64,000 nt of DNA, taken from assembly GCF_035610345.1 (NCBI RefSeq), contig NZ_CP141214.1, positions 186,001 to 250,000 on the forward strand. Reading direction: 5' to 3'. This DNA comes from Sinorhizobium meliloti. Its GTDB lineage: Bacteria; Pseudomonadota; Alphaproteobacteria; Rhizobiales; Rhizobiaceae. The notes under the pieces were generated by a model, which ran no database searches, was not told where the DNA came from, and was given only the letters and a program-made list of their open reading frames with translations. Below are positions 55,348 through 63,734 of this stretch, in pieces; positions within the stretch are counted from its first letter, which is position 1; the number at the start of each line of letters is the position of its first letter. The position numbers and the translations under genes were made by a program.

Positions 55348-55647
55348 TTAAGGCACCCGGTCAGGTGCAACTATACCGCCTTCATTCTCAAGAATGTCGA
55401 TGCGTTTAGCTTCTGATCCAGTAAATTTCAGGCGCACACCAATGCCGGCGCCATTGTCAGGAATGAAGACGGCGCCGGCTCTTTCCAGAGCCGATTGCAA
55501 GGCAAACATTTCATCATCACCCGGTTTGTCGAGCTTGCGCTCAAAACGCAGCACGGTTTCCACGCCAACGCCGGCAGATATTGCGAGACGCTCGGGCGAG
55601 AGGTCGGTAAGTGCACGTGCCGCACGACATTGGGAGCCAGTGATCAT
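55348..55647 (-). CDS. XRE-family helix-turn-helix protein
   Basis: 99 residues with a single XRE HTH at about residues 1-62 (SQCRAARALTDLSPERLAISAGVGVETVLRFER) and a short C-terminal extension (VRLKFTGSEAKRI) seen in a common rhizobial subgroup. Such proteins usually repress neighbouring genes; the nearest operon is rnk/ptsN-like on the same strand upstream. Confidence 0.85.
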   Translation of the reverse strand: MITGSQCRAARALTDLSPERLAISAGVGVETVLRFERKLDKPGDDEMFALQSALERAGAVFIPDNGAGIGVRLKFTGSEAKRIDILENEGGIVAPDRVP

Positions 55648-55789
55648 GGTTATTCTCCTTTTCTACAAACAAGACCGCCCCAGCATCGGGGCGATCAATC
55701 GTAGCCATTCGGCCAGCAAGGTGGCGAATTTGCCACGCTCGAGCTGATCGGGGAAAGGATCCCGACGCCAGCGATAATCGTTCTCTACT

Positions 55790-56242
55790 TTATGCAAGAA
55801 GGCTTGACGTCTCGGAGGAACGGAGGACTTCGCTTTCCGCCCGATGTTGAGTAACCGCAAACACCGTCAGCTTGTGCCCCCTATCATCCCGTCCGCTCCA
55901 ATCCATGGTCTGGCCGGCGGACAAGCCGAGAAGGCCAGTTCCGATGGGGGTCAGGTTGGATATCCTGCCTTCGGAAATATCTGCGTCTATCGGGAACACG
56001 AGTGTCACTGTTCGCCCATCAACGGTGTCAGCTTCATACTCAACCGTCGATCCCATTCGAACGACATTCGGAGGCCCCGAGGTGCCCGCAACCACGAGTG
56101 CGCGTTCGAGCTCAATCAAGAGACCATCGGAAACCTCGGGAAGGCGATCAGCCGCAGCAAGAGCAAGTTTATTCAATCGCTGGTAATCCGTCTCGCCAAT
56201 CACGATCGAAGGCTTTTGTGAGTTCTGGAGGTGCTTCTTCAT
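55790..56242 (-). CDS. rnk: Rnk/GreA-GreB C-terminal family regulator
   Basis: 150 residues from ATG 56242, which has GAGGAG about seven bases upstream; ATGs at 56263 and 56299 are poorer. The C-terminal half is the GreA/GreB beta domain (VRMGSTVEYEADTVDGRTVTL, then PIGTGLLGLSAGQTMDW) used by Rnk to bind RNA polymerase. The N-terminal helical part lacks the long GreA coiled coil, as in Rnk. Lies just after the PtsN-like gene on the same strand (stop-to-start distance of 17 bases). Confidence 0.88.
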   Translation of the reverse strand: MKKHLQNSQKPSIVIGETDYQRLNKLALAAADRLPEVSDGLLIELERALVVAGTSGPPNVVRMGSTVEYEADTVDGRTVTLVFPIDADISEGRISNLTPIGTGLLGLSAGQTMDWSGRDDRGHKLTVFAVTQHRAESEVLRSSETSSLLA

Positions 56243-56259
56243 TTTCCGCTCCTCAGTGT

Positions 56260-56766
56260 TCATCTTAGTGCCACCGAGTGCGCGACATTGGTCCGCCATG
56301 GGATACCGTTGACCTGCCTTGCCTCGATCATAAAAATCGCCATCACCTCCTCGGGGGATTGGGCCAGCCGGAGCCCCTCCCTGATCAGCGGCGCGCGCAC
56401 CATGCGGAATAGTCGCGACAACGCAGGCAAGAAGGTACCAGCCTCAGAGCGGGGCCAAAGCACGGTAAAGACGAGATCGACGGGATCGCTGTCGGGGCTG
56501 TTGAAATCTATCGGAGGAGCCAGTCGCGTAAATGACGCTACAGGCGACGAGATTGAGCGCAGCAATGCGTGCGGGACGGCGATGCCACGGCCGATGGCGG
56601 TTGAGCCGAGCCGCTCCCGCCTCCAAATGCTCCGAAGAATCGCTTGGTCATCAAGCCCGGTTCCTCGCGCAAGTTTGACAGCGATCCTGGACAGCGCCGA
56701 GTGCTTTCCCTTTGTCGCAAGGTCAATGGTAATATTTTCTTCTGACAGGTTGCCGAACGTCATCAT
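56260..56766 (-). CDS. PTS EIIA protein, PtsN-like
   Basis: 168 residues with the EIIA-fructose/Ntr phospho-acceptor His66 in GRGIAVPHALL. Stand-alone EIIANtr proteins regulate nitrogen, potassium and carbon responses by protein contact rather than sugar uptake. No EIIB/EIIC partner is nearby, which fits a regulatory role. It is accessory rather than the core rpoN-linked ptsN because no rpoN is adjacent. Confidence 0.87.
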   Translation of the reverse strand: MMTFGNLSEENITIDLATKGKHSALSRIAVKLARGTGLDDQAILRSIWRRERLGSTAIGRGIAVPHALLRSISSPVASFTRLAPPIDFNSPDSDPVDLVFTVLWPRSEAGTFLPALSRLFRMVRAPLIREGLRLAQSPEEVMAIFMIEARQVNGIPWRTNVAHSVALR

Positions 56767-57235
56767 GGTTGCCTCTAAGCCGATACGCGCGAGCCCAAAC
56801 GAACTGCGTTTGGCACGCCGTCTGCTGCGCTTATTGATTGAATCGGGGATGTGGCTGACCCGGACGAGAAGCCGGTAGAGTTCACGTCCGGGCTAGAGGC
56901 CTGCTTTGAGGCGTTGTGGCTCTCTCTGTGGTGCGAAATTATTCATAGTAACTAAAACATGGGGACGGAATTCTCGAAATCAAGCGCGCGGCTAGGACGT
57001 GGATCGCTCTGAATTCGTGGATATCTCGCGTTCAGTAGACTTCCGGCCATCAGAGGGCGGTGAGGTCGAAAATTCGGAGGGATGCAGAAATACTGCACTG
57101 AAATGCCAGTTTATTTCATTGGACTAATATTACCGCCTGGTTCTTGAATGGCTGCACGCGACAGGTCGTACGAGCAGCCATTAGCCGCCGGAATTTCCGC
57201 GATCTCGGCTTTGAACGGAGAAAAGGATCTCCCCG
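56767..57235. other. 469-base divergent promoter region
   Basis: Between the divergent PtsN-like and TTHB210-like genes. Somewhat AT-richer than the flanks; contains no gene with family support and no obvious known box. It should hold the promoters for both directions. Confidence 0.4.
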
Positions 57236-57649
57236 ATGAAAAAACTCTTCCTCGTTCCTGTTCTGACACTGGCCAGCACGCTTGGTGCCATGGCGGCGGA
57301 TGAAGCCGCAAAGGCGCCGCCGGCCGCCCCTTATCAGCAGGTCAGCAAGCTGGTGAAGTTACCCGATTTCCTCCCCGGCATTGGCCAGCTCTTCGTCGAT
57401 CCGGCGACACTGCCGGCTGGTCCGTTCCTCGCATATAATCATGACGGAAAGCTTGTCAGCACGATCTACATGCTGCCGACCAAGGATCTCAATCCGGACA
57501 GGTCGTTCGATAATCTTGCAGCGCCCGGAGGCAGCGTCGACCATGTCGACGTCTACTACAATGCCGGCCATCCAGGCGTGGAAGAGCCGCATGTCCATGT
57601 AGTCCTGTGGCATGTTGCAACTGCCGGCGAAGCGAGCGTCGCCAAATGA
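57236..57649 (+). CDS. TTHB210-like exported protein
   Basis: 137 residues with a Sec signal (KKLFLVPVLTLASTLGAMA) and a mature domain that ends in a His-rich segment (HPGVEEPHVHVVLWHV), the mark of TTHB210-like proteins. Those His residues would suit metal binding. Its stop overlaps the ATG of the cupredoxin gene (ATGA), so the two are made together and probably act together in the periplasm. GGAGAAAAGGATC lies upstream of the ATG. Confidence 0.8.
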   Translation: MKKLFLVPVLTLASTLGAMAADEAAKAPPAAPYQQVSKLVKLPDFLPGIGQLFVDPATLPAGPFLAYNHDGKLVSTIYMLPTKDLNPDRSFDNLAAPGGSVDHVDVYYNAGHPGVEEPHVHVVLWHVATAGEASVAK

Positions 57650-58173
57650 GTGTCGCGCGGCGTGAAGTGCTGGGTCTCGGTGGCGGGCTCGTCGCCGTCC
57701 TTTCCCTGTCCGGGCGGGACGTATGGGCCGAGGAGGTAGTGGAGATCCGGATGCAAGGGCGCGCCTATGGCTCACATGCCTGGTTTGACCCGATCGGTCT
57801 CCTGATCAAGCCGGGTCAGATGGTCCGCTGGACCAACACCAACCCCGGCATTTCGCATACGACGACCGCCTATCATCCAGCAAACTTCGGGAGGCCGCGG
57901 CGCATTCCTGAAAGGGCTAAGTCCTGGGATTCGGACTATCTCCTGCCCGACGAGAGCTTCTCGGTAACCTTCACCGAGCAAGGAGTTTATGACTACTATT
58001 GCGTTCCCCATGAGCTGGCGGGAATGGTCGGACGCATCATAGTCGGCGAACCAGAACCGCATGGCGGCTGGATGGAGGCGATCGCTTCAGGGAGCGGCCT
58101 ACCGGATCAGACCCTCAAGGCGTTTCCAACGGTCGAAGAAATAATGGCAAAGCGGATAGTCCGGCGGGTTTAG
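57646..58173 (+). CDS. Cupredoxin (plastocyanin/azurin-like), exported
   Basis: 175 residues. N-terminal RR-containing signal (ARREVLGLGGGLVAVLS), possibly Tat. Type 1 copper ligands are all present: His71 (SHTTTAYHP), Cys119, His122 and Met127 (YYCVPHELAGMVG). A blue-copper electron carrier or copper-binding protein in the periplasm. Coupled to the TTHB210-like gene; both may serve copper or redox stress. Confidence 0.9.
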   Translation: MSVARREVLGLGGGLVAVLSLSGRDVWAEEVVEIRMQGRAYGSHAWFDPIGLLIKPGQMVRWTNTNPGISHTTTAYHPANFGRPRRIPERAKSWDSDYLLPDESFSVTFTEQGVYDYYCVPHELAGMVGRIIVGEPEPHGGWMEAIASGSGLPDQTLKAFPTVEEIMAKRIVRRV

Positions 58174-58272
58174 AGCCCCCGCGTTTCGACGCTGGCCAGC
58201 CAACGAGCGAACAAATGAGTCCGATGGCGAAGGGACCGTAGTCCGCGACACCGGCAACCACGAGGGGCTACC

Positions 58273-59067
58273 ATGACAGACACTGCGTTTCGGGCAGACC
58301 TGCAGCCGCAGGCGGGAAGCAGCGGCGGGACAGTGGCAGCCAAACAGCGCGAAGGCGCAATGCGTCGGCTCGACTCCTTGGGCGAGATGACCGGCGGTAT
58401 TGCCCATGATCTCAGAAACATCCTGGCGATCGTTGACTCCGGCCTGAGGCTCGCCGCACGAAGAGCCGATCAGCCGGAGAGCGTGCGCGCCTATATTGCC
58501 GCGGCGCAGGAAGGCGTCGACCGGGGTGTCGCCTTGATTACGCAGTTGCTCGCTTTTGCAGACCATAGGGAACTCGACCTCAGAGTGCGCGACCTGAACG
58601 CGTGCGTCAGCGCTGCCGCGCCATTCCTTAGATATGGTGCGGGACCCGACGTCCGCGTCAGGTTCGAGCTGGGTTGCGACGTACCAAGCTGTCAGATCGA
58701 ACCAACGCTTTTCGACGCCGCGGTTCTTAATCTTGTCCTCAACGCTCGCGATGCCATGCCAGGCGGCGGCGAGATTTGCATCGGAACGGAGCGGCTGGTT
58801 GAGCCCGACAGTGCGCCTGGCCTGCCGGCGCCGGGAACCTATGCCCGGCTTCGCGTCGACGACCACGGCTGCGGCATACCGCCGGACGTTCTGCAAAAGG
58901 TGCTGGACCCGTTCTTCACGACCAAGGGCGAGAACGGCACCGGAATGGGATTAGCGCAGGTGCGCGCCTTCATGCAGATGGTCGGGGGTCATCTCCGAAT
59001 TGCCAGCGAGCGAGGCACCGGAACCACAGTCGATCTGCTATTTCCATCGACCGACGCGGCCGCTTAG
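58273..59067 (+). CDS. Cytoplasmic histidine kinase lacking a sensor domain
   Basis: 264 residues, consisting almost only of the kinase core: phospho-acceptor His45 in GGIAHDLRNILA, N box NLVLNARDAM, G1 box DDHGCGIP and G2 box GTGMGLAQV. There is no membrane helix, PAS or GAF domain; only about 30 residues precede the dimerisation helix. The NtrB-like H box fits two-component signalling. No response regulator lies next to it, so its partner must be elsewhere or it acts on a heterologous regulator. Confidence 0.87.
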   Translation: MTDTAFRADLQPQAGSSGGTVAAKQREGAMRRLDSLGEMTGGIAHDLRNILAIVDSGLRLAARRADQPESVRAYIAAAQEGVDRGVALITQLLAFADHRELDLRVRDLNACVSAAAPFLRYGAGPDVRVRFELGCDVPSCQIEPTLFDAAVLNLVLNARDAMPGGGEICIGTERLVEPDSAPGLPAPGTYARLRVDDHGCGIPPDVLQKVLDPFFTTKGENGTGMGLAQVRAFMQMVGGHLRIASERGTGTTVDLLFPSTDAAA

Positions 59068-59915
59068 GCCTCGATGTTGCCTTCGGAGATCGCGCGCAAG
59101 CCGGCAAGCGCCGGTCCCACAACACTCTCGTCGGCATTTGCCGACCTCACCGAGTAAATCGGATAGGAGAATTGCGGCATGTCGGGTACGAGATGGAGCT
59201 CACCCGCCGCTAAATGGGGCTCCACCGCGCTCATCCTGAAGTAACCTGAGCCGCCGCTCGCAAGGACATAGCTAAGTGCCAGCGGACCGAGATCGAAGGC
59301 GAGGTCCGGTGCGACATCCGGGAAATTCATGTCGTGTTGTCGCCCGAAATCCGGCCCCCAATCCATGTAGACGTAACTCGTCTCCTCAAGGCGCTTCGCT
59401 TCCGGATCGGTTGTCATAAACACGAGCTTTTCTTCCATTAGCAAATCGATCTGGAGGCCGGGGCGAATTTGGGGCGCATACATAATCGCCACATCGACCA
59501 TCCCCGAGGCGACCTGATTATTCAAATCCTGGGGCACGTCGACATGGACGCGAAGCGAGATATCCGGAAGAGATTGACGAATCCATCTGACCCAGTTCAG
59601 CAGGAGTGGTTGCGCAAGCGTGACTTCGCTGCCGACCGTCAGCACTGCTCGGCGCCCTGCCGGCACTTTGACCTGTTGACGAGTGCGCTGCCATAACTGG
59701 ACGAAAGTCGGCGCGTGGCGCAGGAACTGCTCGCCCGCCGGGGTAAGAGACGCGCCACCCTTGTTCCGAACGAACAGCGGCCGGCCAAGCAGTTGTTCGA
59801 GGTGGCGAATCCGCGCGCTGACCGTGGTCTGAGCAACATTCAAGCGCTCCGCGGCGCGAATAAAACTTCCCGTTGAAACTATTTCCAGGAAAGTACGGGC
59901 GAGCTCAATGTCCAT
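59064..59915 (-). CDS. LysR family transcriptional regulator
   Basis: 283 residues; LysR HTH (GSFIRAAERLNVAQTTVSARIRHLEQLLG) at about residues 16-44 and a standard effector domain. Convergent with the histidine kinase (four-base overlap at the ends). An inverted repeat at 59921-59968 lies in its promoter, and part of that repeat recurs upstream of the Rieske-FAD reductase gene, pointing to a possible shared regulon. Confidence 0.92.
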   Translation of the reverse strand: MDIELARTFLEIVSTGSFIRAAERLNVAQTTVSARIRHLEQLLGRPLFVRNKGGASLTPAGEQFLRHAPTFVQLWQRTRQQVKVPAGRRAVLTVGSEVTLAQPLLLNWVRWIRQSLPDISLRVHVDVPQDLNNQVASGMVDVAIMYAPQIRPGLQIDLLMEEKLVFMTTDPEAKRLEETSYVYMDWGPDFGRQHDMNFPDVAPDLAFDLGPLALSYVLASGGSGYFRMSAVEPHLAAGELHLVPDMPQFSYPIYSVRSANADESVVGPALAGLRAISEGNIEA

Positions 59916-59920
59916 TTTGA

Positions 59921-59968
59921 TATAGCATAAACGTTGCTCTTAAATGTCAATCAAATTCGTTTGCTATA
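59921..59968. promoter_or_regulatory. Inverted-repeat element in the LysR promoter
   Basis: TATAGCATAAACG (59921-59933) and CGTTTGCTATA (59958-59968) are inverted copies apart from a two-base gap. The element starts six bases upstream of the LysR ATG and suits autoregulation. The right arm contains AAATTCGTTTGCT, found again at 61393. Confidence 0.4.
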
Positions 59969-60185
59969 TATTAGCTCGTCCGTAAGAGTGGGTGAAAGCC
60001 GCCAGGCGAGCGCGGAATGCGTATCCAGTCTCATGAGCCCGGCGTGGCTAGGCAGGCAGTGAGCACTGCGCCGAGGTGTTGCCGGACAAGCCAGTTGGCT
60101 TGGCAGACAACACGGACTAACCGCACAGCCATGACCGACGGCCAAGTCGATCCTCGGCGACCTCGACACCTCTCGGTAGGGCATT

Positions 60186-60557
60186 TTATCGATGTGCCAG
60201 CAAGATCTCCTTGATGACAACAGCATCGTTGTGCTTCTCGTCGCGGGCCGCGTAGACAAGTGTGATCGAACCGTTGAGCGCCAGGTTGCGCAACCGATCA
60301 AATTCCTCGCGATGCTCCTTGATCTCCTCGGCATACCGCCGGCGGAATTCCTCCCATCGGGAGGGATCGTGAGCGAACCATTTCCGCAGCTCGGTGCTTG
60401 GCGCCAGTTCCTTCGCCCAATAGTCAATTGCCGCATCGGTCTTGCTCACTCCGCGCGGCCACAGCCGGTCAACCAGGACACGCTTGCCATCACCGTCCGT
60501 CGGACTCTCATAGGCACGCTTCAGTTTGACGTTCTTCTCGGAGATTTTGGCGCTCAT
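60186..60557 (-). CDS. DUF488 family protein
   Basis: 123 residues from an ATG with GGAGCG upstream. Contains the DUF488 features RAYESPTDGDGKRVLVDRLWPRG near residues 13-35 and ITLVYAARDEKHNDAVV near the C-terminus. Small cytoplasmic protein of unknown activity, common beside stress genes. Divergent from the transaldolase gene with 118 bases between them. Confidence 0.88.
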   Translation of the reverse strand: MSAKISEKNVKLKRAYESPTDGDGKRVLVDRLWPRGVSKTDAAIDYWAKELAPSTELRKWFAHDPSRWEEFRRRYAEEIKEHREEFDRLRNLALNGSITLVYAARDEKHNDAVVIKEILLAHR

Positions 60558-60675
60558 GCACGTCGCTCCTGCCCTGCCATCACGGAGATAGGGCGCGCAA
60601 TCACATCTGCTACGGCCCAATCGACTTGAAGACGGCGTTGCCCACGGATCACGCGACTATGACAGGAGAAAAGTG

Positions 60676-61332
60676 ATGAAGTTCTTTGTCGACACCGCCG
60701 ATATTGCCGAAATCCGCGGGCTAGCCGCGGTAGGTGTTGTAGACGGAGTGACCACGAACCCCTCGTTGGTCGCAAAGACCGGTCGACCGATCCGGGAGGT
60801 TGTCAAGGAGATCTGCGAGGCGATCGAGGGCCCCGTCTCAGCGGAGGTCACCGCGACTGAGTTCGACGGCATGGTCACCGAGGGGGAGCGCTTGGCCAGC
60901 ATAGCTGCGAATGTGGCCATCAAGGTGCCCTCCACCTGGGATGGGTTCAGGGCTTGCCGGGCACTCAGCGAACGCGGGCTGAAGCTCAATGTTACCCTCT
61001 GCTTTTCAGCCAACCAGGCATTGCTCGCGGCAAAAGCCGGTGCGGCCTATATCTCCCCTTTCGTCGGCAGGCTCGAAGATATCGGCCTCGATGGCATGGA
61101 CGTCGTCCGGAAAATTCGGGCGATCTACGACAACGACAAATCCTTCAATACGCAAATTCTGGCTTCCTCAATTCGCACGCCGCGGCATGTCATGCAGGCT
61201 GCAATGGCGGGCGCCGATATCGCGACGGTGCCACCGGGAGTGCTTAGGAAGCTGGCCAACCACCCACTCACGGAACAGGGGCTGGCTTCCTTCCTTGCCG
61301 ACTGGGGCAGGACGGGTCAAGCCATTCGTTAG
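60676..61332 (+). CDS. tal: Transaldolase, short MipB/TalC type
   Basis: 218 residues beginning [10 protein letters not shown], typical of the short transaldolase/fructose-6-phosphate aldolase family. Schiff-base Lys83 in VAIKVP. Glu57 (SAEV) and Phe129 (ISPFVG) stand where fructose-6-phosphate aldolase has Gln and Tyr, so transaldolase is the better call. ATG 60676 follows AGGAG by seven bases. Acts in the pentose-phosphate pathway; here an accessory copy in a stress-type gene group. Confidence 0.88.
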   Translation: MKFFVDTADIAEIRGLAAVGVVDGVTTNPSLVAKTGRPIREVVKEICEAIEGPVSAEVTATEFDGMVTEGERLASIAANVAIKVPSTWDGFRACRALSERGLKLNVTLCFSANQALLAAKAGAAYISPFVGRLEDIGLDGMDVVRKIRAIYDNDKSFNTQILASSIRTPRHVMQAAMAGADIATVPPGVLRKLANHPLTEQGLASFLADWGRTGQAIR

Positions 61333-61392
61333 TTATCCTGTTGCCGTTTGTCCTGACCGGTCCAGCAGAAAAACTGCACACAACAGGCGATT

Positions 61393-61405
61393 AAATTCGT
61401 TTGCT
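61393..61405 (+). promoter_or_regulatory. Second copy of AAATTCGTTTGCT element
   Basis: Thirteen bases identical to part of the LysR-promoter inverted repeat (59953-59965), 110 bases upstream of the Rieske-FAD reductase start. Could be a LysR half-site; a match of this length may also be chance. Confidence 0.3.
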
Positions 61406-61515
61406 TCATAGGCGCAGCGGTAACAAGCTGCCGTGTGAGATCAAAGGACCCGACCTGCAAAGGCGCTATCAGCAGTCACGGCGAAACCCCATCTCGATAC
61501 CGAAAGGAGATACGA

Positions 61516-63051
61516 ATGGCTCCTGGACACACAAGCATGAGTGGGCCTGATCTGGCGCGCGGTATCAGGCTTGCCGATCTTCCCGACGGCAGCAAGCTCG
61601 TCGGCCATTGCGGCGATGCGCAGGTGTTGCTTGTGCGCCGCGGGGCCGAGATCTTCGCCGTCGACGCGCATTGTACTCACTACAATGGCCCGCTCGGCGA
61701 CGGACTGGTTGATGGCGACAGCGTCCGATGCCCATGGCATCACGCATGTTTCAGCTTGAGGACCGGGGAGGCCCTGCGCGCGCCCGCCTTCAGGCCGCTG
61801 GCATGCTGGTGGGTGGAACAGCGCGACGGCCATATCTTCGTCGTTGGCAAGAGCAAGCGTGCAGAAGCGGCAACAAGCGAGCGTCCTGTAGAAGCAATGC
61901 CCGAGAAGATCGTCATCGTCGGTGGCGGAGCGGCCGGCTTTTCCGCCGCCGAAATGCTGCGGCGCGAGCAATATGCCGGCAGCATTCTCATGCTCAGCGA
62001 CGATGAAGCGCCGCCTGTCGACCGGCCGAACCTTTCCAAGGACTACCTTGCCGGCAAGGCGCCGGAGAGCTGGGTCCCGCTATGGGGGGAGAGCTATTAC
62101 TCCAAGAACCAGATCGACCTGCGTCTCGCTACGAAAGCGGTTCGCATCGAGCCGCAGAACCGCAAGGTCATCCTCGCTGGCGGAGGCTCGATCCCCTATG
62201 ACAGGTTGCTGCTTGCGACCGGTGCAGAGCCGGTTCGCCTGACGATTCCGGGTGCCGACCAGCCCCATGTTCATACGTTGCGCTCGCTCGCCGACTGCCG
62301 CGCCATAATCGAGCGGGCCGCGACGGCACGCCGGGTGGTCGTGCTTGGAGCGAGCTTTATCGGTCTCGAAGTCGCCGCGGCCCTGCGCGCTCGCGGTATC
62401 GAAGTCCATGTCGTCGCCACCGACAAGCACCCGATGGGGCGGGTCCTGGGTCCGCAGATGGGCGACTTCATCCGGACCCTTCATGAGAAGAATGGCGTCG
62501 TTTTCCACCTCGAGGAGACTGCTAGCAGCATCAATGGAAGCGAGGTGAAACTGCACAGTGGCGACACGCTGGCCGCGGACCTAGTGGTCGCCGGCATCGG
62601 CGTGCGGCCACGCACGGAGCTCGCCGAAACGGCAGGGTTGGCAACGGACCGCGGCGTCGTCGTGAATGGTTTTCTGGAAACCAGCGAACCGGGGATCTTC
62701 GCGGCCGGTGACATCGCGCGCTGGCCGGATCCCCATAGCCGAGAGAATATCCGTGTCGAACATTGGGTGGTGGCCGAGAGGCAAGGGCAGACCGCGGCGC
62801 TGAATATGCTCGGCCGGAGCGAGAAGTTTTCAGCCGTGCCGTTCTTCTGGAGCCAGCACTACGATGTCAGGATCAATTATGTCGGCCATGCGGAGCGATG
62901 GGACGAGATCATGGTCGAAGGCGACATCTCGGGCAGGGACTGTCTGCTGCGCTTCAAGCGCGACGGACGCGTACTGGCTGCCGCCTCGATATCCCGCGAC
63001 ATCGAAAATCTGATGACCGAGGTGGCGATGGAGCATGAAACGGCCTTCTGA
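61516..63051 (+). CDS. Rieske-domain NAD(P)H:FAD oxidoreductase (AIFL-like)
   Basis: 511 residues from an ATG with AAAGGAG upstream. An N-terminal Rieske 2Fe-2S domain has Cys53, His55, Cys72 and His75 (CTHYNGPLG and CPWHHACF), followed by a pyridine-nucleotide-disulfide-type flavoprotein with FAD motif IVGGGAAGFSAAEML near residue 134 and NAD motif VVVLGASFIGLEVAAAL. This is the same order as AIFL-type reductases. It reduces an unknown partner. Genes on both sides suggest a redox-stress role. Confidence 0.92.
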   Translation: MAPGHTSMSGPDLARGIRLADLPDGSKLVGHCGDAQVLLVRRGAEIFAVDAHCTHYNGPLGDGLVDGDSVRCPWHHACFSLRTGEALRAPAFRPLACWWVEQRDGHIFVVGKSKRAEAATSERPVEAMPEKIVIVGGGAAGFSAAEMLRREQYAGSILMLSDDEAPPVDRPNLSKDYLAGKAPESWVPLWGESYYSKNQIDLRLATKAVRIEPQNRKVILAGGGSIPYDRLLLATGAEPVRLTIPGADQPHVHTLRSLADCRAIIERAATARRVVVLGASFIGLEVAAALRARGIEVHVVATDKHPMGRVLGPQMGDFIRTLHEKNGVVFHLEETASSINGSEVKLHSGDTLAADLVVAGIGVRPRTELAETAGLATDRGVVVNGFLETSEPGIFAAGDIARWPDPHSRENIRVEHWVVAERQGQTAALNMLGRSEKFSAVPFFWSQHYDVRINYVGHAERWDEIMVEGDISGRDCLLRFKRDGRVLAAASISRDIENLMTEVAMEHETAF

Positions 63052-63106
63052 TGACGAGGCGGGCGCCGAACGCTCGCACGCCACAGCGATGAAGAGGAGT
63101 TGAACT

Positions 63107-63415
63107 ATGTCAACGTCGCCCGACCGCAACCCGCCTGCCGGCGTGCACACGCCCACGCCCGCCAGGCATTACTCGAGGTCAATCATTTTCATCGACGAGA
63201 TCGCCAAGCATGAGCCGCACCCCACCTCGGTCGAAATTTTCTCACACGATGGCAACAAATGGTACTGCCAGGTCCGCTGCGGCGAACAGAAAACTCAGCC
63301 AATGGGGCCCTTCACCGAGCGACAAGCGGAGCGAGTTCAGGAGGCCCGCAGGTCGAGGATCGCAGAAAAGGGCACCGCGTGGCTCGTCTTCGAGCGAACC
63401 GGAGAGGATTGGTGA
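63107..63415 (+). CDS. Small hypothetical protein
   Basis: 102 residues, soluble, with a Pro-rich N-terminus, a central beta-type stretch (TSVEIFSHDGNKWYCQVRCGEQ) with two Cys, and a charged helical C-terminus. GAGGAGTTGAACT precedes the ATG. The stop overlaps the start of the next gene by one base (TGATG). Family not recognised. Confidence 0.65.
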   Translation: MSTSPDRNPPAGVHTPTPARHYSRSIIFIDEIAKHEPHPTSVEIFSHDGNKWYCQVRCGEQKTQPMGPFTERQAERVQEARRSRIAEKGTAWLVFERTGEDW

Positions 63416-63648
63416 TGAGGCAAGTTACGCGAGTTGCAGTGAAAAAAATCCTGGCCCGAACGGAAACGCCATGTCCAGAAAGCCTTGCGTTGAGTGTGAC
63501 CAGCGTTCGTCTAGGGAAGCGACGCAGCGCGGATAGCGCATCGGCTGTCTATCGTCTGCTGGCTGCAGAAGACCCGGATTTCGTCCGACATTCGCGACAA
63601 CTCCATCGTTTTCTGGCTGAAGGCGGTAGCTCCGTTTCAGGAGCGTGA
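63415..63648 (+). CDS. Small hypothetical protein, coupled to upstream gene
   Basis: 77 residues from an ATG that overlaps the previous stop by one base, with GGAGAGG 4-10 bases upstream. Basic N-terminus then a helical, charged remainder (LGKRRSADSASAVYRLLAAEDPDF). No family recognised. The pair looks like a coupled two-gene unit after the Rieske-FAD gene. Confidence 0.5.
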   Translation: MRQVTRVAVKKILARTETPCPESLALSVTSVRLGKRRSADSASAVYRLLAAEDPDFVRHSRQLHRFLAEGGSSVSGA

Positions 63649-63734
63649 GCCCTGGCGCCATACTGGCGGCCAGGGAAATCGAACGGAGATCCAGTTGATT
63701 TTGCCGGGGCGGATCTGCTCCGGGGAGTTATGAC

